In this document: positions 49,491-57,714 of the stretch, piece by piece
Layout: each line of letters starts with the position of its first letter
Position numbering within the stretch: the first letter of the stretch is position 1
Assembly: GCA_963699825.1 (NCBI GenBank)
Contig: CAVOVI010000010.1
Location: 124,001 to 188,000 of the forward strand
Direction: 5' to 3'
DNA: 64,000 nucleotides
Origin: SPDF01 sp963699825
Lineage (GTDB): Bacteria > Gemmatimonadota > Gemmatimonadetes > Gemmatimonadales > GWC2-71-9
The notes under the pieces: model-generated
The model's input: only the letters and a program-made list of their open reading frames with translations
Told to the model about the DNA's origin: nothing
Databases searched by the model: none
Translations under genes and position numbers: made by a program

Positions 49491-50201
49491 ATGACTCCGG
49501 ATCTGGAAAAGCTGCTCGACTTGCAGGAAAAGGACATCGCGTTGCTCGAAGTGGACCAGCGGCTCGACGCGGTGCTGGAAGAGGAGCAGGAGCTCGATGA
49601 GGCCATCCGCACGGCCGAATCACAAGTCGGCGTGGCGGAGCGCAGCGTCGCCGAATCGATCCGCCGTCGGATCGAGGTCGAAGGCCGGGTGGAGACCTAC
49701 CGGAAGCTCCAGGAGGGCCGCCGGAAGCGGATCGAGGTGTCCCGCCCCGGCAAGGACACCGCCGGGCTGATGGCGGAGCTCGACCTCTCCCGGCAGGTCT
49801 TGGCGCGTGAGGAATCCGACTGGTTCCGTGCCCAGGAGACGGTCCAGGCGCAGGAAGCCCGCGTCGCCGAGGCCCAGGCCCAGGTCGAAGCGCTCAAGGC
49901 GGAGCAGGTGGAATTGCGCGAGGCGCTGGCGGCTCGAAAGAGCGAGCTGGAGGCGGAGCGTGCCGTCGCACTGGAGGCGCGGGACAAGAGTGCCGCGGCG
50001 GTCACCAAGCCCCTTCGGTCGCGGTACGAACGGCTTCGAGGCTCCCGGGCCCCGGTGGCGGTCGTCGCGCTGGCGGGCGACGCCTGTGGCGCGTGCTTCA
50101 CCGCGGTGCCGATGAATCGCCGTCAGCAGATGCGGATGACGGGCGTGGTCGACGGCTGCGAAGGGTGTGGCGTCATGCTCTACTACATCGAAGTGTCCTG
50201 A
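49491..50201 (+). CDS. Coiled-coil protein with C4 zinc ribbon (CT398-like)
   Basis: The 236-aa protein is a long helical hairpin or coiled coil over residues 1-185, rich in Glu, Arg and Ala. A C-terminal zinc ribbon follows, with two C-x2-C pairs: DACGACFTAVP and DGCEGCGVMLYY. This matches the DUF164/CT398 family, which in Chlamydia interacts with secretion and sigma-54-related proteins; the general role is unknown. A GAGG upstream supports the ATG. It lies between dnaG and recJ in the same orientation. Confidence 0.85.
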   Translation: MTPDLEKLLDLQEKDIALLEVDQRLDAVLEEEQELDEAIRTAESQVGVAERSVAESIRRRIEVEGRVETYRKLQEGRRKRIEVSRPGKDTAGLMAELDLSRQVLAREESDWFRAQETVQAQEARVAEAQAQVEALKAEQVELREALAARKSELEAERAVALEARDKSAAAVTKPLRSRYERLRGSRAPVAVVALAGDACGACFTAVPMNRRQQMRMTGVVDGCEGCGVMLYYIEVS

Positions 50202-50214
50202 GGGTCGACGCCTG

Positions 50215-51951
50215 ATGGTGTCAGCGGCTTCGCCGCGGCCGGTGCGTCTGGTCGTCGCTCCCTCGCCGGACGACACCCGGCTCTCTGGATTCGCCGCAGC
50301 GCTGGGAGTGCCCCGCGCCCTGGCCGCGCTGTTACTGCAGCGTGGATTCGACGATGTCGAGTCGGCTCGTCGCTTCCTCCGGCCAGTGCTGGATGACCTC
50401 GGCGATCCGCTCATCCTCGGCGGGATGGCGGACGCGGTGACGGCTGTTGCCTCGGCCGTGAAGGCGGGGCAGACGATCCTGGTCCACGGCGACTACGACG
50501 TGGATGGCCAGTGCGCCACGGCCCTGCTCACCCGCGCGCTGCGCGCGGCCGGCGCGTCGGTCGAGCCTTTCGTACCGCACCGCATGCAGGACGGGTATGA
50601 CTTCCGCGAGGCGGGTCTCGCCCGTGCACGTGAAGTCGGCGCCGGCCTGATCCTCACCTGTGACTGCGGGATCACCGCCGTCGAGGCGGTGCGCACCGCC
50701 CGGGCGGAGGGATTCGCGGTCGTCGTGACGGATCACCACCTGCCGGGAGAGGAACTTCCCCCGGCCACCGCCATCGTCGATCCACAGCTGGATGGCGAGG
50801 ATTCGCCCTACGCGATGCTGTGCGGCACCGGCGTGGCGTTCAAGCTGGTCCAGGCGCTGGTGCCGGTCCTCGGTCTTCCTCCCCACCTCCCGTTGCATCT
50901 CCTCGATTTCGTGGCGCTGGCCACGGTGGCGGACGTCGTGCCGCTGGAGGGGGAGAACCGCATCCTGGTACAGCAAGGCCTGAAGGTGCTCACGCGCACC
51001 CGCTGGGTCGGGTTGCAGGCGCTGATCCGCTCGGCGGGGCTTGATGGGAAGCCGCTGCGGGCCGGACAGCTCGGCTACGTCCTCGGTCCTCGCCTGAATG
51101 CCGTCGGCCGGATCGGCGACGCCAAGGACGGCCTGCGCCTCCTGTTGACGGATGACGCGGTCGAGGCCCGGCAACTCGCCGACCAGCTCGAAGCCCAGAA
51201 CGCCGATCGACAGGCGCTCGATCAGGCCATCCTGGAGCAGGCGATCGAAGAGGTGGAGTCAGGCGGTCGGTTGGAGTCCGATGCCGCCATCGTGCTCTCG
51301 GCCGAGGGCTGGCACGCGGGCGTCATCGGCATCGTCGCCTCGCGCCTGGTGGAGCGATACGGCCGGCCGACGTTCATGATCGCCTTCGACGAGGACACGC
51401 CGACCGTGGGGAAGGGGAGCGGCCGGAGCATCTCACGCTTTCACCTGCGCGATGCGTTGACTGTCTGTGACGACCTGCTCGAGCGCTACGGGGGGCACCG
51501 CATGGCGGCGGGACTCACCATCCAGCGCGACCGGCTGGAGGCGTTCCGGGAGCGGTTCGTGGCGGAGGCCAATCGGCTCCTGCATCCCGACGATCTCGTG
51601 CCTGAACAGCGCGTGGACGTGGTCCTCACGCTCGATGAGGCCACACCGGAACTCGAGTCCCTTTGCCAGTTCCTGGAACCGTGCGGGATGGGAAACCCGG
51701 GGCCGGTCTTCGCCGCGCGCGGGGTGTGGCTCGACGGGGCGCGCGAGGTTGGCAAGGGCCACCTGAAGGGGGTACTGCGGGCGGGAGGTGCGTCCATCGA
51801 GGCGATCGGCTTCGGAATGTTCGACCGCGCCCCTGCCGCCTCCGAGTCGATTGACGTCGCGTTCAAACTGGAGACCAACACCTACCGGGGCCGCGAGTCG
51901 TTGCAGGCGAGGATGCTGGCCATCGTGCCCGCCGGATCGGGCGGCGCGTAG
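50215..51951 (+). CDS. recJ: Single-strand-specific exonuclease RecJ
   Basis: RecJ degrades single-stranded DNA 5' to 3' in recombination and repair. The DHH phosphoesterase motifs are present: VHGDYDVDGQCATALLTRAL (motif I), LTCDCGITAVEAV, VVTDHHLPGE (DHH), and LLDFVALATVADVVPL. The DHHA1 domain carries RYGRPTFMIAF and GSGRSISRFHL and the GGH in ERYGGHRMAAGLTI. A C-terminal OB fold ends the 578-aa protein. It is intact. The ATG follows a GAGGG. rsmD begins at its stop codon. Confidence 0.94.
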   Translation: MVSAASPRPVRLVVAPSPDDTRLSGFAAALGVPRALAALLLQRGFDDVESARRFLRPVLDDLGDPLILGGMADAVTAVASAVKAGQTILVHGDYDVDGQCATALLTRALRAAGASVEPFVPHRMQDGYDFREAGLARAREVGAGLILTCDCGITAVEAVRTARAEGFAVVVTDHHLPGEELPPATAIVDPQLDGEDSPYAMLCGTGVAFKLVQALVPVLGLPPHLPLHLLDFVALATVADVVPLEGENRILVQQGLKVLTRTRWVGLQALIRSAGLDGKPLRAGQLGYVLGPRLNAVGRIGDAKDGLRLLLTDDAVEARQLADQLEAQNADRQALDQAILEQAIEEVESGGRLESDAAIVLSAEGWHAGVIGIVASRLVERYGRPTFMIAFDEDTPTVGKGSGRSISRFHLRDALTVCDDLLERYGGHRMAAGLTIQRDRLEAFRERFVAEANRLLHPDDLVPEQRVDVVLTLDEATPELESLCQFLEPCGMGNPGPVFAARGVWLDGAREVGKGHLKGVLRAGGASIEAIGFGMFDRAPAASESIDVAFKLETNTYRGRESLQARMLAIVPAGSGGA

Positions 51952-52466
51952 TGCGGATTGTGGCCGGCGAGTTCGGCGGCCGCCGCCTGGTGATGCCGAA
52001 GGACTCCCGGGTGCGTCCCACCTCCGACCGGGTCCGCGAGGCGTGGATGAGCATCCTGGGAGCAGCGATTCCGGGAGCGCGGGTGCTCGATCTCTTTGCG
52101 GGGAGCGGCGCCCTGGGTCTCGAGGCCATCTCTCGCGGGGCCATCACGGCGGAGTTCGTCGAGCTCGGGTCCCCCTCGATCAAGGCACTGACCGCGAATA
52201 TCGAGGCGCTGGGGGTCACGGCGCGCTGCCGCGTGCACAAGGGCGACGCCCTGCGATTTGCCGAAACGCTCGGTTCGCACGCCTACGACCTGGTCTTCGC
52301 CGACCCGCCCTATGACCACGAAGCGGCGGAACGGCTGGTCGCCCTCTTCCGCCAGACGCCATTTGCACGCATTCTTTCGGTGGAACACCGCGCCACGCTG
52401 GCGCTGCCCGGCGACGACTCGCGTCGCTACGGCGACACCGCCCTCACTTTCCTCTACGCCCCATGA
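51951..52466 (+). CDS. rsmD: 16S rRNA m2G966 methyltransferase RsmD
   Basis: This is a SAM-dependent methyltransferase that modifies G966 of 16S rRNA. Family motifs are RIVAGEFGGRRLVMPKDS, RVREAWMSIL, the SAM loop VLDLFAGSGALGLEAISRGA, and the catalytic DPPY in LVFADPPYDH. At 171 aa it is slightly short but complete. The GTG start overlaps the recJ stop by one base, and coaD overlaps its end by 4 nt; rsmD-coaD is a common pair. Confidence 0.92.
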   Translation: MRIVAGEFGGRRLVMPKDSRVRPTSDRVREAWMSILGAAIPGARVLDLFAGSGALGLEAISRGAITAEFVELGSPSIKALTANIEALGVTARCRVHKGDALRFAETLGSHAYDLVFADPPYDHEAAERLVALFRQTPFARILSVEHRATLALPGDDSRRYGDTALTFLYAP

Positions 52467-52945
52467 CCCGAATCGCGATCTACCCCGGTTCGTTCGACCC
52501 GCCGACCCGCGGGCACGAAGACCTGATCCGCCGGAGCCTCCTGCTCTCGGACCGGCTCATCGTGGCGGTGGCCGTGAATGTGGCCAAGGAGCCGCTCTTC
52601 ACCGTCGAGCAGCGGCTGGAGATGCTGAGGGCCGCCGTCGGTGACGACCCGCGGATTGAGTTCGTCTCGTTCGAGGGACTGCTCGCGGAATTTGCCCGCA
52701 AGGTCGGGGCGTCCGTCGTGATTCGGGGGCTCCGCGCCGTCAGTGACTTCGAGTACGAATTCCAGATGGCGCTCATGAATCGGCAGTTGCACCCGTCGCT
52801 GGAGACGGTCTTCCTGGTGCCGGCGCTGGACCTGACCTATCTCAGTTCCAGCCTGGTGCGCGAAGTGGCTCGTTTCGGTGGCGATGTCACCGCGCTGGTG
52901 CATCCCACGGTGGCGGAGGCGCTCCGGGCGCGGTTCGCGAAGTGA
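52463..52945 (+). CDS. coaD: Phosphopantetheine adenylyltransferase
   Basis: CoaD transfers AMP to 4'-phosphopantetheine, the fourth step of coenzyme A synthesis. The nucleotidyltransferase motif T/H-x-G-H appears as IYPGSFDPPTRGHEDLIRRS. Further motifs are VIRGLRAVSDFEYEFQMALM and the ISSSxxR-like LSSSLVREVARFGGDV. The 160-aa length is normal and there is no frame break. The rsmD stop and pta start overlap it on either side. Confidence 0.94.
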   Translation: MTRIAIYPGSFDPPTRGHEDLIRRSLLLSDRLIVAVAVNVAKEPLFTVEQRLEMLRAAVGDDPRIEFVSFEGLLAEFARKVGASVVIRGLRAVSDFEYEFQMALMNRQLHPSLETVFLVPALDLTYLSSSLVREVARFGGDVTALVHPTVAEALRARFAK

Positions 52946-53874
52946 GCGCGCGGGCGGCGCTGCTGGATCGGGCCCGGGCCCGGGGGGCGCGCGTCGTCCT
53001 CCCGGAAGGGGACGATCCTCGAGTGCTCGCCGCCGCGAAACGACTGCGGGAAGAGTCGATTGCCGAGCCGATCCTGCTCGGGGACGGGCATCTCCGGCCG
53101 GCCGACGACCCCCGCCTCGGCACCATCGCGGAGCTGCTGCGTGCGCGGCGTCCGGACCGGGTGCGGGACGGTGTCCACGCGCTGGATCTGGCGGCCGACC
53201 CCGTCCGCTTCGGCGCCGGTCTCGTGGCGCTTGGCGAGGCCGACGCCTGCGTGGCGGGTGTGACGCATCCGACCGCCGATGTCCTGCGCGCGGCGCTCTG
53301 GGCCATCGGGTTGGCCCCCGGGAATCCCCTGCTCAGTTCCGCCTTCTACCTGGTCTTTCCCGATCAGCGGGTCCTGACGTTCACCGATTGCGCCGTGGTG
53401 CCGGAACCGAACGCCGAGGAGCTGGCGCATATCGCCCTCGCGGCCGTCGCCGACCGTCGGCGCCTGATCGGTGACGCGCCGAGGGTGGCCTTCCTCAGCT
53501 ACAGCACCCATGGCAGCGCTGAAGGCCGATCGGTGGATGTTGTCCGGGAGGCGGTGGCACGATTCCGGGAGCTGGCCCCTGGGCTCCCGGCCGACGGCGA
53601 GCTTCAGGCCGATGCCGCCCTGGTGCCGGAGGTCGCGGCCGGCAAGGCGCCGGGCTCCACCGTCGGGGGGCGGGCCAACGTGCTTGTCTTTCCAAACCTC
53701 GACGCGGGCAACATCGCCTACAAGCTTGTCCAGCGGCTGGCGGGCGCCGTCGCGCTGGGGCCGGTACTCCAGGGCCTGGCGCGTCCGATGGCGGACCTGT
53801 CGCGCGGAGCGACGAGCGATGATATTGTCGAAGTGGCCGCACTGGCTATCCTGCAGGCTGATTCAGGTTCTTGA
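52942..53874 (+). CDS. pta: Phosphate acetyltransferase
   Basis: Pta interconverts acetyl-CoA and acetyl phosphate. The 310-aa protein is the catalytic domain only, without the N-terminal DRTGG/BioD-like extension of long Pta. Motifs are RVVLPEGDDPRVLAAA at the start, VAGVTHPTADVLRAAL, SSAFYLVFPDQ, FLSYSTHGSA, and the nearly invariant FPNLDAGNIAYKLVQRL. No acetate kinase gene lies in the window. The ATG-type GTG start overlaps coaD by 4 nt. Confidence 0.9.
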   Translation: MSARAALLDRARARGARVVLPEGDDPRVLAAAKRLREESIAEPILLGDGHLRPADDPRLGTIAELLRARRPDRVRDGVHALDLAADPVRFGAGLVALGEADACVAGVTHPTADVLRAALWAIGLAPGNPLLSSAFYLVFPDQRVLTFTDCAVVPEPNAEELAHIALAAVADRRRLIGDAPRVAFLSYSTHGSAEGRSVDVVREAVARFRELAPGLPADGELQADAALVPEVAAGKAPGSTVGGRANVLVFPNLDAGNIAYKLVQRLAGAVALGPVLQGLARPMADLSRGATSDDIVEVAALAILQADSGS

Positions 53875-53889
53875 GGGAGGTAGTTGTTC

Positions 53890-54225
53890 ATGGCGTTCAC
53901 CACGTCCAAGCATCCGACCGGGGTCCTGATCGTCGAAGTCGAGGGCCAGCTCATCGTGGGCAATCGGCAGGAGCTGAAGGCCACCATCCAGCAGGCGCTC
54001 GATAACGGGGAGCGGAAACTGCTGGTGGACTTCGCCAAGACCGGATACATCGACTCCTCGGGGCTTGGCGCGCTGGTCTCGATCTCGAAGAAGGTTCGAG
54101 AGCAGGGCGGGGAACTCCGCCTCAGCGGGCTGAATGAGGATCTCCGCTCGCTCTTCGAGCTGACGAAGCTCGACACGCTCTTCGCGATCGCCGACGACAC
54201 GGCGCAGGCCCTCGTCGGATTCTGA
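53890..54225 (+). CDS. STAS-domain anti-sigma factor antagonist
   Basis: A 111-aa single STAS domain of the SpoIIAA/RsbV type. The unphosphorylated form binds an anti-sigma kinase and frees its target. The phosphoacceptor Ser is in the motif YIDSSGLGALVSISKKV at about residues 55-71. GGAGG lies 9 nt before the ATG at 53890, which is preferred over a TTG at 53884. The anti-sigma kinase and a PP2C phosphatase follow directly, giving a full partner-switching set; no sigma factor gene is adjacent. Confidence 0.9.
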   Translation: MAFTTSKHPTGVLIVEVEGQLIVGNRQELKATIQQALDNGERKLLVDFAKTGYIDSSGLGALVSISKKVREQGGELRLSGLNEDLRSLFELTKLDTLFAIADDTAQALVGF

Positions 54226-54232
54226 AGCGCTC

Positions 54233-54697
54233 GTGACCGCGCCGCTTCGCCTCTGCGTCCGTCGCGCCGACCGACCCCTACCCACCGGGATCGCCGTGGA
54301 AATTGCCCTGCGCATCCCGAGCGAAGTTTCCCTCATCGAAGAGGTGGTGGAGCTGGTGGCGCGCCACTGCTTCGCGGGATGGGATCCCTCCCGGCGGGTG
54401 CAGTTCCGGTTTCGGGTCGCACTCTCGGAAGCGCTGGCCAACGCGATGGTCTACGGCAACGGCCAGGAGCCCGCGCTCCACGTCGAGGTCCGCGCCGAGT
54501 GCCTCCCTGACGCCCTCCACATCCATGTCACGGACGAGGGGCCCGGCTTTGACCCCGCCTCGGTCCGCGATCCCGTCATGCCCGACGACCTCGAGCTCCC
54601 CTGCGGGCGCGGGCTCTTCCTGATTCGCAATCTGATGGATGACGTACGATTCACTCCCCCGGGGAATTCAATCTGCATGACCCTGCGCCGCACGTAG
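54233..54697 (+). CDS. RsbW/SpoIIAB-type serine kinase, anti-sigma factor
   Basis: A 154-aa GHKL ATPase. The N box is RVALSEALANAMVYGNG, and the G1 box is VTDEGPGFDPASV. The G2 box is represented by LPCGRGLFLIRNLMDDV. Such kinases phosphorylate the STAS antagonist and sequester a sigma factor or another target. The N-terminus before IALRIPSEVSL is Arg-rich and may come from a start site further upstream than the real one. The GTG at 54233 is 7 nt after the STAS stop. Confidence 0.87.
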   Translation: MTAPLRLCVRRADRPLPTGIAVEIALRIPSEVSLIEEVVELVARHCFAGWDPSRRVQFRFRVALSEALANAMVYGNGQEPALHVEVRAECLPDALHIHVTDEGPGFDPASVRDPVMPDDLELPCGRGLFLIRNLMDDVRFTPPGNSICMTLRRT

Positions 54698-54783
54698 AGC
54701 GAGTCGGTCCGGTCCTCGAGGCGCTGGCCGGCCTTGTAGGCGGGCGGCTGCGCGCCTGGCGGTTCGACGGGCGCCGCGTTCGG

Positions 54784-56259
54784 GTGGTCGGCGGTGACGA
54801 TCCGGGCTGGTCCCCCGTGGTTCCGCGGGAGGCCGGTCCGGTGCCCACCCCCACCGGCACCGCGTGGTTCGACGCCGTGCCCGGTGTCGAAGGCGTCTGG
54901 TTCACCCTCGAAGACCTCTCCGAATTCGAGGCGCAGGCCGCGGCCGACCGACTCCGGCCGGTCCTCGGTGCGATGTTCCGCACCGAGCGGCGCGCCATCG
55001 AAATGGGGGCGGAACTCGCCAACCGCTACGAGGAGATCGACCTCCTCTACAGCATCAGCGAAATCCTCGGACAGACGATCCACCTGGAAGAGGCCGCCCG
55101 CACCATCCTGCGGGAGGTCAGTTCCGTCGTCGCCGCCCGTCGGTCATCGATCATGGTCTACGACGAGACACTCGCCCGGCTGCGCGTCGTGGCCACCCGC
55201 GGTTTTCCCGCCCCGACGGAGGCCAGCGTCTCGCCGGACGACGAGGCGTCGGTTGCCGCGCGCGCGTTCCGGGAGCGGCGGCTGGTCGAGAATCCTCCCG
55301 GGGCCGACGGCATCGGGGGGCCGCGTGGCTACCGCGGCGGCGCCTACCTTTCCGTGCCGATCATCTACGCCGCGCCGGGTGGCGCCTCGCGATGTGTGGG
55401 CGTGATCAACCTGACCGACCGGCTCGGCGCCGACAGCTTCGAGCCGGGGCACCGCAAGCTGGTGATCGCCGTCGCCAACCAGGTCGGTGCCGCGGTCGAG
55501 AACGCGCGGCTGGTGGTCCGCGACCTCCAGCAGCAGCGACTCCGTCGGGAACTGGAGCTGGCGCACGACCTGCAGCTGAAGCTGATGCCTTCGCCGTCGG
55601 AGCTCGCGGGCGACGCCGAGGTGGCGGCGCGCTGCGTGCCGGCGGAGTCGGTCGGAGGCGACTTCTACACCTTCAATCGCTTCGGGCACGGCCGCGTGGG
55701 CGTCATGCTGGGCGACGTCTCTTCGCACGGGTTCGGCGCGGCGCTCGTCATGGCCATGGTTATCGCGGCGGCCGGCATTCACGCGGGCGGCTCGGCGACG
55801 CCGGACGAGACCCTCGAACGCCTGCTCGACAGCATCGAGGAGGACCTCGCCAGTACGGAGATGTACCTGACGGTGTTCTACGGTGTGCTCGATCCTCGGG
55901 CGGCGCAGCTTTCCTATGCGAGCGCGGGGCACCCGCACGCATGGCGGATCCCGGCGGAAGGGCCGCCGGAACGCCTGGAGGCGACGGCCCCCCCGCTCGG
56001 TCTCTCGGCGCGGGGGAACATCGAACTGCGCCAGGTGCCGTGGGAGATGCACTCCGACCTGCTCTGTCTCTGCACCGACGGTCTCCTCGACGCGCGCGAC
56101 TCGGCGGGGGATACCTTCGGGGAGGCGAGACTGCTCAGCGGAATCACCGCGCGCCGGCACCTTCCCCCTGAGGAGATCGTATCGGCGTTGATCGCCGAGG
56201 TCAGCACCTTCGCCCCGCATCCGGCGGACGACCTGACCCTCCTCATCCTGCGGATGTGA
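54784..56259 (+). CDS. GAF-PP2C serine phosphatase (RsbU/SpoIIE-like)
   Basis: This phosphatase would dephosphorylate the STAS antagonist and so switch the module on. A GAF domain spans about residues 90-250 (LGQTIHLEEAARTILREVSS, SRCVGVINLTDRLG). A helical linker follows (LRRELELAHDLQLKLMPSP), then the PP2C domain with GDFYTFNRFGHGRVGVMLGD (metal Asp residues), YASAGHPHAWRI, LCTDGLLDARD and HPADDLTLLILRM. The GTG at 54784 gives 491 aa. The frame stays open and coding-like back to 54643 (LHDPAPHVERVGPVLEAL), overlapping the kinase gene, but offers no ATG, GTG or TTG, only a CTG at 54673. An undetected indel may hide the true start. Confidence 0.88.
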   Translation: MVGGDDPGWSPVVPREAGPVPTPTGTAWFDAVPGVEGVWFTLEDLSEFEAQAAADRLRPVLGAMFRTERRAIEMGAELANRYEEIDLLYSISEILGQTIHLEEAARTILREVSSVVAARRSSIMVYDETLARLRVVATRGFPAPTEASVSPDDEASVAARAFRERRLVENPPGADGIGGPRGYRGGAYLSVPIIYAAPGGASRCVGVINLTDRLGADSFEPGHRKLVIAVANQVGAAVENARLVVRDLQQQRLRRELELAHDLQLKLMPSPSELAGDAEVAARCVPAESVGGDFYTFNRFGHGRVGVMLGDVSSHGFGAALVMAMVIAAAGIHAGGSATPDETLERLLDSIEEDLASTEMYLTVFYGVLDPRAAQLSYASAGHPHAWRIPAEGPPERLEATAPPLGLSARGNIELRQVPWEMHSDLLCLCTDGLLDARDSAGDTFGEARLLSGITARRHLPPEEIVSALIAEVSTFAPHPADDLTLLILRM

Positions 56260-56262
56260 GCG

Positions 56263-57060
56263 GTGTCTCGACCCAAGCGCCGGCTTGGTCAGCACTTCCT
56301 GCGCGACCCCCGGATCCTCGCTCGCCTCGCCGACGCCCTCGGTGCCACCGCGGATGACACCGTGCTCGAAATCGGGCCAGGCCCCGGCGGACTCACTGAG
56401 GCGCTGGTGCGGGTGGCGGGCCGCGTCGTCGCGATCGAGAAGGACGCGGAGATCATTCCGACGCTCCGCGAAAGGGTGCCGGGTGCCGTCGTCGTCGAGG
56501 GCGACGCCCTGGAACTCGACTGGGTCGCACTGGGGGGCGGGCCGGGAGGGCTGGTCACCGGCAACATCCCCTACAACATCACCTCGCCGCTCCTGGACAA
56601 GGCGCTGACGCCTCCCCGTCCTCGCCGGATCGTCTTCCTGGTGCAGAAGGAGGTGGCACATCGCGTCGGTGCCGCGCCTGGGACGAAGGAGTATGGGGCG
56701 TTGACCGTCGGCATCCAGGCGGTGGCGAAGACGGAGGTGCTCTTCACGGTGCCGGCGGGCGCGTTTCATCCGGTGCCGAAGGTGGATAGCGCGGCGCTCC
56801 GGCTCGAGCCGCTCCAGAGCCCGCTGGTCCGGGACGACGAGGTTCGCAGCTTTCGCGCGGCGGTGGTGGGGTTGTTCGGGTTTCGACGCAAGCAACTGCT
56901 TCGTGCCGTGCGTGAACTGACAGGGTGGGATGCGGTATCGGCGGGGCGGGCGGTGGAAGGCGCCGGACTCATACCGACGGTTCGTCCGGAGGTCCTCGCT
57001 CCGGACGAGTTCCTGCGACTCCATGCGATGCTCGTTGACGGTGGATGGCGACCAGAGTAG
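56263..57060 (+). CDS. rsmA: 16S rRNA dimethyladenosine transferase RsmA/KsgA
   Basis: KsgA dimethylates A1518 and A1519 of 16S rRNA and checks 30S maturation. The 265-aa protein starts with the family signature RRLGQHFLRDPRILARLADA. The SAM motif is LEIGPGPGGLTEALVRV with AIEKDAEIIPTL. The catalytic motif NIPYNITSPLL matches N-I/L-P-Y. The C-terminal domain has FHPVPKVDSAALRL and LFGFRRKQLLRAVREL. The GTG start is 3 nt after the PP2C stop. The rex promoter lies inside its last codons. Confidence 0.94.
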   Translation: MSRPKRRLGQHFLRDPRILARLADALGATADDTVLEIGPGPGGLTEALVRVAGRVVAIEKDAEIIPTLRERVPGAVVVEGDALELDWVALGGGPGGLVTGNIPYNITSPLLDKALTPPRPRRIVFLVQKEVAHRVGAAPGTKEYGALTVGIQAVAKTEVLFTVPAGAFHPVPKVDSAALRLEPLQSPLVRDDEVRSFRAAVVGLFGFRRKQLLRAVRELTGWDAVSAGRAVEGAGLIPTVRPEVLAPDEFLRLHAMLVDGGWRPE

Positions 57061-57063
57061 CTT
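57035..57063 (+). promoter_or_regulatory. Promoter of rex
   Basis: TTGACG (57035-57040) and TAGCTT (57058-57063) are exactly 17 bp apart, with the -35 box and spacer inside the end of rsmA. Transcription should start near 57070, in the middle of the Rex operator. Confidence 0.65.
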
Positions 57064-57080
57064 TGTGAAACATTTCACAA
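57063..57080 (+). promoter_or_regulatory. Rex operator (ROP), autoregulatory
   Basis: TTGTGAAACATTTCACAA is a perfect palindrome of TTGTGAA-N4-TTCACAA, the known Rex-binding consensus. It begins at the last base of the -10 box and covers the predicted transcription start, 11 bp before the rex ATG. NADH-free Rex bound here would block its own promoter. The two base-perfect arms argue that this region is free of sequence error. Confidence 0.88.
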
Positions 57081-57090
57081 TGCTAGGTCA

Positions 57091-57714
57091 ATGCGGAAGA
57101 TCGCCGACAGCACCGTCCGACGACTCTCGCTCTATCTTCGGTTCCTCGAAGAGTTCGAGGGGGAGGGCATCGAAACCATCAGTTCCGGGGCACTCGCCGG
57201 CCGCGGAGGGACCACGTCCGCACAGGTGCGGAAGGACCTCTCGTTCTTCGGCTCGTTCGGGAAGCGCGGCCTCGGCTACTCGGTACCCGAGCTTGTGCAG
57301 GCCCTCCGCCAGATCCTCGGCCTGACCCGGCACTACCGAGTCGCGCTGATTGGTGCGGGGAAGATCGGCAGTGCCTTGGTGCAGAATCGTGGTTTCCGGC
57401 GGCGGGGCTTCGATTTCGTAGCCATCTTCGATCGAGACCCCGTGAAGATCGGGCAGTCGCTCGGCGGCATAACCGTGGAAGACGTGTCAGACCTCGAGGC
57501 GAGCCTGGCCCGGAATCCGGCCGACATCGCGGTGCTCGTCACTCCCCCTGAAGTCGCCCAGACCGTGGCCAACCGGCTGGTCGCGCTCGGCATCAAATCC
57601 ATCCTGAACTTCGCGCCGCTGCAGCTGGTGGTGCCCGCCGATGTGACGGTCAAGACCGTGAACCTCGCACTCGAACTCGAAGCCCTGGCTTACCACCTCG
57701 CCAATCCGAACTGA
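57091..57714 (+). CDS. rex: Redox-sensing transcriptional repressor Rex
   Basis: Rex senses the NADH/NAD+ ratio and represses fermentation and respiration genes when NADH is low. The N-terminal winged helix runs from STVRRLSLYLRFLEEFE to TTSAQVRKDLSFFGSFGKRG and GYSVPELVQALRQILGL. The Rossmann domain has the dinucleotide motif RVALIGAGKIGSAL; the loop reads GAGKIG where many Rex have GAGNLG. A C-terminal swapped helix (KTVNLALELEALAYHL) ends the 207-aa protein. Its own operator lies upstream. The pta gene 3 kb upstream is a kind of target in other phyla, but no operator was seen there. Confidence 0.94.
   Translation: MRKIADSTVRRLSLYLRFLEEFEGEGIETISSGALAGRGGTTSAQVRKDLSFFGSFGKRGLGYSVPELVQALRQILGLTRHYRVALIGAGKIGSALVQNRGFRRRGFDFVAIFDRDPVKIGQSLGGITVEDVSDLEASLARNPADIAVLVTPPEVAQTVANRLVALGIKSILNFAPLQLVVPADVTVKTVNLALELEALAYHLANPN

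Noticed and set aside
55144..57078. Long minus-strand open frame opposite the PP2C and rsmA genes
   Set aside because: It is antisense to conserved genes with no recognisable motif, and is a GC-rich shadow frame.
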